Positions 1 to 8,625 of a stretch of 20,323 nucleotides of DNA are shown here, in pieces. How positions within the stretch are numbered: position 1 is the stretch's first letter; each line of letters opens with the position of its first letter. The notes under the pieces are model-generated. The model saw nothing but the letters and a program-made list of their open reading frames with translations. It ran no database searches and had not been told where the DNA came from. Source of the stretch: Chloroflexota bacterium (GTDB lineage Bacteria > Chloroflexota > Anaerolineae > Caldilineales > Caldilineaceae); the NCBI GenBank assembly GCA_018969295.1, contig JAGWYN010000063.1:1-20323 (forward strand), given 5' to 3'. A program made the translations under genes and the position numbers.

Positions 1-95
1 TGGCGTCCATCGGCGAGCTGCTGCAAGAGCTCTGCGGGCAGCAGCCCTCCTTCGGTTTTCAGGCTGCTGAAGGGCACACGGGCGGTCGTCTGCAT
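1..95 (-). CDS. 5' end of an unidentified gene, possibly an Eco57I-like DNA methylase (partial)
   Basis: Only the first 31 codons are visible. The protein begins MQTTARVPFSSLKTEGGLLP and continues ELLQQLADGR to the window edge. The ATG is preceded by a clear GGGAGG ribosome binding site six bases upstream, and the reading frame begins 15 bases after the stop of the helicase gene on the same strand, so the two are almost certainly co-transcribed. The motif around TEGGLLP followed by a leucine-rich helix resembles, from memory, the start of large Eco57I-type restriction-modification methylases that often sit beside this helicase type. That assignment is inference. The gene call itself is well supported by RBS, spacing and frame. 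Confidence 0.6.
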   Translation of the reverse strand, partial: MQTTARVPFSSLKTEGGLLPAELLQQLADGR

Positions 96-110
96 CGGGG
101 GCCTCCCTGG

Positions 111-2954
<2,844 letters not shown>

Positions 2955-2977
2955 GCTTCCCTCTTTGTTTCAAAAAT

Positions 2978-3016
2978 GATTCGGTGCTGACATCCTACCA
3001 CAGCCAGCACCGAATC
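2978..3016 (-). terminator. 12-bp perfect inverted repeat upstream of the helicase (terminator or operator)
   Basis: Arms at 2978-2989 and 3005-3016 are perfect reverse complements, separated by 15 bases. A weaker outer TTTCAA/TTGAAA pairing extends the dyad to about 2967-3022. Read on the minus strand, the stem is followed by ATTTTTG, which is terminator-like for the upstream glycoside-hydrolase gene, but the stem lies about 150 bases past that gene's stop and only 24 bases before the helicase ATG. It could equally be an operator or a leader hairpin controlling the helicase operon. Confidence 0.45.
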
Positions 3017-3146
3017 GTTGAAACCGCGCAGGAGGGCCCATTTCAGGAGAGGAGGTGCACCGCCGCCTGAGTCTGGCGTTTTCGCCCCATCGGGGCGCAT
3101 GACTTTGAACCGGGGGCCATCCGTCGCCTGAGCTTGCAGCCCGCCG

Positions 3147-3161
3147 ACGGGTGTACCCCGT
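3147..3161 (-). terminator. Small stem-loop just after the glycoside-hydrolase stop
   Basis: ACGGG and CCCGT arms (5 bp) around a 5-base loop begin four bases past the stop of the secreted protein gene. There is no U-tract. It is weak alone, but several other genes in this window also have a stem-loop directly after the stop codon. Confidence 0.25.
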
Positions 3162-3165
3162 TTGC

Positions 3166-4857
3166 TCAGCGCAGCAGCGTCGGCAGGTAGAGCACGCTGG
3201 GGTCGACCAGCACAAATGAGCTGGTCCGCCGGCTGCTGGCACTGCCGCTGGAGCCCGCAGCGTTGTCTGGGTCGACCGCAACCGTGAAGGTGTTGAGCGG
3301 CGCCGTCAGCCCAGCCCAGGTGACCTCGGCCACCGCCTCGACCACCGCACAGCCCTCCAGCCCGGCAGGCACGACGGTCTCGCCGATCGCATTCGCAGGG
3401 TTGGTGCCGCGGTAGAATTCCACTGTGAAGGGAACGGTCGTCGGTGTGTTGCCGTTGTTGCGCACCAGCACCTTAAGCTGTGCAGTCGCCGTGTTGGTTT
3501 CCGGGTTGGTGGAGGCTGTTCCCCCCAACACCTCGTCGATCACCAGATTGGGCTGGGTTGTGCTCTGTGCGATCAGCGCCCCGAATTCCTCGCCGGCCTG
3601 CGTCAGGTTCCCGCTGTCAGGGTCGACCAGCAGGCTTGGGTTGCCGTCGGTGAAGATTCCGCCGCCCAGATCGTCCATCGCAAACCAGGACCACTGCTGC
3701 ACCAGACGGTTGTTGTCGAGCGGGTATCCCAGGTTCGGGTCGCTGGCAGTTTCCATGTACTGAACGGAGCGGCGCAGGAATTCTGTGGTGCGAGCAGGGG
3801 TGAAGCAGTTCCCAAATTCATCTTTGACCGAACACTCCCCGGTCCCTGCCGCCACTTTGTATTCGTAGAGCAGTGACCACTCGGTGAGCAGCAGGGGGGT
3901 TCGTTGGTAGCCGTTGGCTTTCATCCAGGTGCGCATGTCGATCGCCTGTTGGGCAAACAAGTCGATCTCGTCGTGCTCGTAGATGCAGGAGTAGTCGCTG
4001 CGCTCACACAATTCCAGCTGTTCGGCCAGGGGGCGTTTCCAGAACGGTTTTTTCAGCGCCAGCGCCGGGTCGGTCCCGTTGGCGATCCAGGCAAAGACCG
4101 GCTTGCCGCTCTCTGGGTCGAGGACCGGATTGCCGTTGGCGTCGGGGGTGTAGTAGTCGTCGTTGCGTTCCGGGAAGATGTAGGCGTGGAAGGTCCAGGC
4201 GTCGACCGGCATGGGGCTGCCGTAGCGTTCGCGGTAGGTGGCCACCACCTTGTCCAGGTATTGCAAACGACCTGGAGAGACCTGCACCAGGGCAGAGACC
4301 GCCACCTGTGCGGTTGGGTCCTGGCTTTTGATGAACTGGTAGGCGTCGTGGTAGGCCACGGCGTAGATTTCCGGCATCAGGTCATCCTGCCACTGGACGC
4401 GGTCGACCTCGTTGCCCACGATCCAGAGGGCTCCTGGATTGGCTGCGATCAAGCTTCCAAGGCTGTTGGCGGTCAGTGAAGGGTTTGCCGTGTAGGTGGA
4501 GAGCCGTGCATTGGTGCCGGCGTGGCGATCTTGCTTCAGCCGGATCATTGGGGTGTGGGCGGTGCCAGCAGGCAGCCAGCCAGGTTCGCTGGCTCCAAAC
4601 GAGACCAGCCATCCGATCTTCATCTCGGCCATCTTTTCGGCTGCTGCGCTGGAGGCCGAGACGCCGTAGCGGCAGTTGGGGGCGGTTGCGGCGGCCGGTG
4701 CAGGGCGCGGCGTCGCATCCTGCTGGTGGAGGGTCAGGCAGCTGTTGGCCTCGGCGGAGACGCCCCGGGTCAACCCGAGCAGCGCCGCTCCGAGCAGCAG
4801 CCCTCCTAAAAGCGTGCGCGCGCCTGCGCGCAACCAGTTGGTGTAGGGTCCATGCAT
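3166..4857 (-). CDS. Secreted glycoside-hydrolase-like protein (TIM-barrel fold) with C-terminal CARDB-like domain
   Basis: A 563-residue exported protein. Residues 1-35 form a classic signal peptide: basic WLRAGAR, a hydrophobic core LLGGLLLGAALLGL, and likely cleavage after VSA. The body looks like a clan GH-A (beta/alpha)8 hydrolase. WIVGNEVD (145-152) fits the strand-4 Asn-Glu acid/base pair (Glu150), and LLLTEWSLLYE (322-332) fits the strand-7 nucleophile (Glu326). An aromatic-rich substrate region (WTFHAY, DDYYTP) lies between them. Residues about 435-530 look like a CARDB/immunoglobulin-like domain (VLVRNNGNTPTTVPFTVEFY), and the protein ends YLPTLLR. The family and substrate are not identified. 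The start was chosen for the signal peptide and an upstream GAGGT; an in-frame upstream extension of 42 codons lacks support. It lies 189 bases downstream of a GH13-like gene, consistent with a carbohydrate role. Confidence 0.82.
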   Translation of the reverse strand: MHGPYTNWLRAGARTLLGGLLLGAALLGLTRGVSAEANSCLTLHQQDATPRPAPAAATAPNCRYGVSASSAAAEKMAEMKIGWLVSFGASEPGWLPAGTAHTPMIRLKQDRHAGTNARLSTYTANPSLTANSLGSLIAANPGALWIVGNEVDRVQWQDDLMPEIYAVAYHDAYQFIKSQDPTAQVAVSALVQVSPGRLQYLDKVVATYRERYGSPMPVDAWTFHAYIFPERNDDYYTPDANGNPVLDPESGKPVFAWIANGTDPALALKKPFWKRPLAEQLELCERSDYSCIYEHDEIDLFAQQAIDMRTWMKANGYQRTPLLLTEWSLLYEYKVAAGTGECSVKDEFGNCFTPARTTEFLRRSVQYMETASDPNLGYPLDNNRLVQQWSWFAMDDLGGGIFTDGNPSLLVDPDSGNLTQAGEEFGALIAQSTTQPNLVIDEVLGGTASTNPETNTATAQLKVLVRNNGNTPTTVPFTVEFYRGTNPANAIGETVVPAGLEGCAVVEAVAEVTWAGLTAPLNTFTVAVDPDNAAGSSGSASSRRTSSFVLVDPSVLYLPTLLR

Positions 4858-4929
4858 AGGTTTTACCTCGTGTTTGTCAATAAAATACGTGTACGGCGGC
4901 CGAAAAACAGATCGAACAACAACTTTCCA

Positions 4930-4956
4930 CTGCGTAGCGCAGATGGTATGATTATC
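4930..4956 (-). promoter_or_regulatory. Possible -10 element and adjacent palindrome upstream of the secreted hydrolase
   Basis: On the minus strand GATAAT (4956-4951, one mismatch to the consensus -10) is followed by the palindrome CTGCG-N3-CGCAG (4942-4930), in the position of an operator just past a transcription start. I could not find a convincing -35 at 16-18 bases, so this is a weak call. The remainder of the 189-base gap shows nothing clear. Confidence 0.2.
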
Positions 4957-5046
4957 GTTCAACCTTGTCCAAAAGTCTTGCAAGAATCAAGCAGAATGTT
5001 GGCATATTGTCGCCGGGGGATTGTTCTGTGCCCTGCCGCCCTGCTC

Positions 5047-6129
5047 TCATCGGTTGCGCAGGCGCAGAATCAGCCCTTCGTGGCCGACGATGTAAAGCCC
5101 ACGCAGCCGCACTTTGCCGGTGCTTTGCATGCCGGTGCTGAGCAGGATGTCGGCTTCGGTGCCGGCGGCGCTCAGGTTGAGGCGGTGGGTCGTGTCGGCA
5201 AAGTTGAGCACGACCAGGATGTGTTCGTCGCCATGTTGGCGCTGATAGGCGTAGATGTTTTCTGGCCCGGCGTCGAGCGAACGGTAGGTGCCGAGTGTGA
5301 GGGCCGGCGATGGCTGGCGCAGCGCGGCCAAAGCGCGAAAGAAGCTGTGGCCTACCTCCAGTTCATCGCCGCAGCAGCAGAGGGGCGTGCCGCGCAAGGT
5401 GAGCAGCAGCGTGGCGGCCACGCGTTTCTGGTCGGCGTCGATCCGAACTGCCTGCTGCGGGCGGCTGCGCAACGCCCAGTGGGGCCAGCTGTCTGGCGGC
5501 TGGCTGGCGCTGTACCGGTCGACCTGACTGCGCACACTGCTGGCCTGCCAGGGGGCATCGATCCACTGAAAGTGGGTGGGCAGGGCCCGCAGCTGGCCGC
5601 CCGCAGGCAGCGCTGTGTGCGCGGCCCAACCGGTGTGTGGGCTGACCCTGTCCTGGCTGTCCAAGGGCGCTGTCTCTTGTGGCGAGCTGTCTTTGACCAG
5701 CCATTCGTGCAGGTTGAGCCGGAAGCCATCGACCCCGCGAACAAGCCAGAAGTGCAGCGAGTCGAGCCGATCGGACAACCCAGGGGAGGGGGAACTGCTG
5801 GAACCGGGCGGGTGGGGAGGCTCGTCGTCGTTCGAGGACAGGTCAAGCAGCAGCTTGATGCCACGGGCATGGGCGCCGGCGAGCAGCAAGTCGAAGGCCT
5901 CCAGCGACCCAAAGCGCAGATGGCTGGCGCTGACAGCGTCGTGGCCAGAGGCATGCAGCAGAGGGGGGGAGAGGGGCAAGAGCCCGATCGCGCCGACGTG
6001 GAGGCCGGCGATATGGTCGAGCCATTGGGAAATCCCTGCCAGGGTGTGCTCCGGGTTGCGCTCCTGGAAACGGTGTGGGTCGATCTGGTAGAGAATCGTG
6101 GTCTGCCACCAGGCAGTGGAAGCTGACAT
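5047..6129 (-). CDS. Degenerate GH13 alpha-glucosidase-family protein, probably catalytically inactive
   Basis: This 360-residue protein clearly descends from GH13 oligo-1,6-glucosidase/alpha-glucosidase enzymes. It has WWQTTILYQIDPHRF (7-21), where active relatives have a YQIYPRSF-type start, GVDGFRL (132-138), VAATLLLTLRGTPLCCCGDEL (core at 237-256), and a beta-sandwich C-domain (HILVVLNFADTTHRLNL). The catalytic signatures are lost. The region II nucleophile Asp is Asn139 (GFRLN), region I ends SSND rather than an NH pair, no GE acid/base motif is present, and region IV NHD is replaced by RSR (221-223). The domain B insert is also missing, giving 360 rather than about 540 residues. The frame is intact, arguing for a maintained pseudoenzyme (binding or regulatory) rather than a decaying gene. 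The start follows a GGAG and aligns with family N-termini; a start 24 codons upstream has no RBS. Confidence 0.8.
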   Translation of the reverse strand: MSASTAWWQTTILYQIDPHRFQERNPEHTLAGISQWLDHIAGLHVGAIGLLPLSPPLLHASGHDAVSASHLRFGSLEAFDLLLAGAHARGIKLLLDLSSNDDEPPHPPGSSSSPSPGLSDRLDSLHFWLVRGVDGFRLNLHEWLVKDSSPQETAPLDSQDRVSPHTGWAAHTALPAGGQLRALPTHFQWIDAPWQASSVRSQVDRYSASQPPDSWPHWALRSRPQQAVRIDADQKRVAATLLLTLRGTPLCCCGDELEVGHSFFRALAALRQPSPALTLGTYRSLDAGPENIYAYQRQHGDEHILVVLNFADTTHRLNLSAAGTEADILLSTGMQSTGKVRLRGLYIVGHEGLILRLRNR

Positions 6130-6246
6130 CAGCGGTTCACTCCGTGTTTTTGCCAACGCAGGGTTTTGAGCTGTTGGCTGCGGCATGTTTGGCTGCGGCA
6201 CTTTTCAGATCGGGCACCGGTATTTGGGACTGGAGAACGCATGCGA

Positions 6247-6276
6247 TTGACTGTTCTCTAGGATACAATAGGACAG
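6247..6276 (+). promoter_or_regulatory. Possible promoter/operator region between the GH13-like gene and the cpgS-like gene
   Basis: The 198-base divergent gap holds TTGACT (6247-6252) and TACAAT (6264-6269), good -35 and -10 look-alikes but only 11 bases apart, too close for a standard sigma-70 promoter. An imperfect dyad CTGTTCT/AGGACAG (6251-6257, 6270-6276) overlaps the -10-like element and could be an operator. TACAAT with a poor -35 is the likeliest real element. Confidence 0.3.
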
Positions 6277-6327
6277 AGCGAGGGGCAAACCATCTGCCGA
6301 GCAAGTTTGGACAAGAAAGGTCGCCGT

Positions 6328-7662
6328 ATGATGACAGAGCGGGTGTTGATTCTGGGGGCAGCCGGGCGAGATTTCCACAACTTCAATGTGTTCTTTCGCG
6401 ACAACCCGACCTACACGGTCGTTGCCTTTACAGCGACCCAGATTCCCTACATCGAAAACCGCCACTATCCGCCCAGCCTGGCGGGTCCTTTGTACCCGGC
6501 GGGCATTCCGATTTTTGCCGAAGAGCAGCTGGAGCGGCTGATCGCCGAGCACAAGGTCAACCTTGTGCTTTTCAGTTACAGCGATGTTTCGTACGAGCAT
6601 GTGATGCACACCAGTGCCCGTGTGATGGCGGCGGGCGCCAGTTTTTGGCTGTTGGGGCCGGAACAGACGATGTTGGCAGCGGCGAAACCGGTTGTGGCTG
6701 TCTGTGCGACACGGACTGGGGCGGGCAAAAGCCAGACCTGTCGGGCGGTCGCGCGCGACCTGCGCAGGTTGGGGCAGCGCATTGTCGTCATACGCCATCC
6801 GATGCCCTACGGCACCCTGACGGCACAGGCGGTTCAGCGTTTTGCCTCTCTGGCGGATCTGGATACGCAGCATGCGACGATCGAGGAACGAGAAGAGTAC
6901 GAACCCCACCTGATTGCCGGCAACGTCGTCTATGCTGGCATCGACTATGCTCAGATTTTGCGTCTGGCGGAAGCAGAGGCCGATGTGTTGATCTGGGAGG
7001 GGGGCAACAACGACCTGCCGTTTGTGCGGCCGGATCTGTGGGTGGTGGTGTTGGACCCCCATCGGGCGGACCATGGTGTGCGCTACTTTCCCAGCGAGGT
7101 CAATCTGCGCCGTGCCGATCTGTTTGTGCTCAACAAAGTAGAGACTGCCTCGTTCGAGCAGGTGGAGCAGGCGCGTGCCCTTGCCTTTCAGCTGAACCCG
7201 GCTGCCCCTGTGATCGACGCTGCCAGCCCGATCGTTGTCGAGCAGGGGGCCCTCCTGCGCGGGAAGCGTGTTTTGGTGGTCGAAGACGGCCCGACGGTGA
7301 CCCACGGGGGAATGCCGTATGGGGCGGGCTGGGTGGCGGCCCGGCGCTACGGTGCTGCGGCGTTGGTGGACCCGCGCCCCTATGCGGTCGGCTCGTTGGC
7401 CGAGACCCTGGCCAAATACCCGCACATGGGCCCGGTCCTGCCTGCCATGGGGTACAGCGACGCGCAGATCGCAGATCTGGAAGCGACGATCCGGCAGGTT
7501 CCAGCAGAGGTCGTGCTGATTGCAACGCCCATCGACCTGCGTCGGCTGCTCCACATCGACCAGCCGGCGCTGCGGGTCCGGTACGAGCTGCAGGAGATCG
7601 GGGAGCCGACATTGTTTTCTTGTCTGCAGCAATTTCTGGCTGCAGGCCGCCATCCGTTCTAA
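6328..7662 (+). CDS. Cyclic 2,3-diphosphoglycerate synthetase-like P-loop protein
   Basis: A 444-residue cytoplasmic protein matching in length and motifs the archaeal cyclic 2,3-diphosphoglycerate synthetase family. An N-terminal Rossmann-like domain opens with RVLILGAAGRDFHNFN (5-20). A P-loop follows with Walker A ATRTGAGKS (127-135), and a Walker B-like DVLIWEGGNND (219-229) precedes LDPHRADHG. The later LFVLNKVE resembles the base-recognition NKxE/D segment of GTPase-like folds. In methanogens the enzyme makes an osmolyte/thermoprotectant from 2,3-diphosphoglycerate using ATP; in bacteria the role is undetermined and the name should be read as family only. ATG 6328 is favoured by AAAGG seven bases upstream; an in-frame TTG at 6307 is less likely. 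It is monocistronic, convergent with the downstream acyltransferase gene across 39 bases with no clear terminator. Confidence 0.85.
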   Translation: MMTERVLILGAAGRDFHNFNVFFRDNPTYTVVAFTATQIPYIENRHYPPSLAGPLYPAGIPIFAEEQLERLIAEHKVNLVLFSYSDVSYEHVMHTSARVMAAGASFWLLGPEQTMLAAAKPVVAVCATRTGAGKSQTCRAVARDLRRLGQRIVVIRHPMPYGTLTAQAVQRFASLADLDTQHATIEEREEYEPHLIAGNVVYAGIDYAQILRLAEAEADVLIWEGGNNDLPFVRPDLWVVVLDPHRADHGVRYFPSEVNLRRADLFVLNKVETASFEQVEQARALAFQLNPAAPVIDAASPIVVEQGALLRGKRVLVVEDGPTVTHGGMPYGAGWVAARRYGAAALVDPRPYAVGSLAETLAKYPHMGPVLPAMGYSDAQIADLEATIRQVPAEVVLIATPIDLRRLLHIDQPALRVRYELQEIGEPTLFSCLQQFLAAGRHPF

Positions 7663-7701
7663 AGTCAGGCACCCGGTGGGGGCGCTGCACACGCGTCTCC
7701 A

Positions 7702-8625
7702 TCACGTCAGGGTTGATGAGGTGTAGAACGCTGTATGGCGGCAGCTGCGGTCGATAAAAAAGCCAAATTTGGTCAGCATGTTGCCGTAGCCGATCTCGAC
7801 AAACTGTTTGCACCCCAGCCGGATCAGCGTTTCGATGCCTTGTTGCCAGCGTACGGGTGCGGCGATCTGCCGCACCAGCTGCCGGCGCAAGGCGGGCAGG
7901 TTCTCTGGCAGCAGCTGGCCGGTCACGTTGTCTGCCACAGGCATCTGCGGCAGCAGCAGCAGCGTCTGTTCCAGACAGGCTGCGAAGGGGGCTTCTGCCT
8001 CTTCCAGCAGCTGGCTGTGCCAGGGGCCAGCCACGGGGAGGGCGAGCAGCTTGCGCGGCTGCAGCTGTTGCAGCGCCCGCAGCGTGGGCGCTTGCGCGTC
8101 GGCGGCGACTGCCAACGAATACTGTCCGACACAGTTGTAGTTGCTGATGGCGACAAAATAGCCCTCTGTCTGCAGCTGCTGGATCACGTTGTGGATGGCT
8201 GGCTCGCCCAGCCCGATCACGCCGATCATGCCGCCTGGCTGCCGGGCGGTGCAGGCGTTCATCAGCTGTGCACGGCGGTGCACGGTTGCGACCAGCGCGG
8301 CAAAATCCAGCATCCCGGCTGCGTAGAGGGCACTCCACTGGCCGACGCTGTAGCCGGCCAGCCATTGGGGGGGGCCATGCTCTTCACGCCAGAGATCGTA
8401 GGAAAGGCTGCTGGTCAGCACCGTCAACAACGAGCTGACCTCATTGCGGTGGAGGAAGGAGTCTGGCTCTTCGGCCAGCGCCTGTTGTACATCGACCCCC
8501 AGCGCCGCACAGACCAGGTCGCAGCGTTCAGAAAATGCAGGTGCATGGCGAACTCCTGCCAGCATTGCAGGGCTCTGTGCCCCCTGTCCAGGGAAAAGCG
8601 ACGCGTAAGGGGGGGTGTCTGTCAA
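7702..8625 (-). CDS. FabD-like malonyl-CoA:ACP transacylase (atypical)
   Basis: This 307-residue protein has the FabD fold signature: FPGQGAQ (11-17), the nucleophile elbow GYSVGQW (91-97, Ser93), HRRAQLM with the carboxylate-binding Arg118, the catalytic His203 in GPWHSQLL, and a C-terminal VEIGYGNMLTKF in place of the usual VEVGPGKVLTGL. It should transfer an acyl group, classically malonyl, from CoA to acyl carrier protein in fatty-acid synthesis. It is unusual in having Tyr instead of His before the nucleophile Ser and Gln instead of Glu after it (usual GHSLGE), so the substrate may differ. The start is TTG: an AAAGGAG lies six bases upstream and the TTG overlaps the stop of the upstream regulator gene in a TTGA arrangement, indicating translational coupling. 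No ACP or ketoreductase gene is adjacent; fabF is 3.5 kb away. Confidence 0.85.
   Translation of the reverse strand: MTDTPPYASLFPGQGAQSPAMLAGVRHAPAFSERCDLVCAALGVDVQQALAEEPDSFLHRNEVSSLLTVLTSSLSYDLWREEHGPPQWLAGYSVGQWSALYAAGMLDFAALVATVHRRAQLMNACTARQPGGMIGVIGLGEPAIHNVIQQLQTEGYFVAISNYNCVGQYSLAVAADAQAPTLRALQQLQPRKLLALPVAGPWHSQLLEEAEAPFAACLEQTLLLLPQMPVADNVTGQLLPENLPALRRQLVRQIAAPVRWQQGIETLIRLGCKQFVEIGYGNMLTKFGFFIDRSCRHTAFYTSSTLT

Noticed and set aside
2955..3165. Short minus-strand reading frame across the gap before the helicase
   Set aside because: It runs out of the end of the hydrolase gene in another frame, has no start with an RBS, and covers hairpins.
6205..7692. 495-codon minus-strand open frame antisense to the cpgS-like gene
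   Set aside because: The opposite strand encodes a complete P-loop protein; this frame has low-complexity His/Arg/Gln content and no RBS.
7840..8000. Runs of CAG/CTG triplets as a possible microsatellite
   Set aside because: They are leucine and glutamine codons in the FabD-like gene under strong codon bias, not a uniform tandem array.
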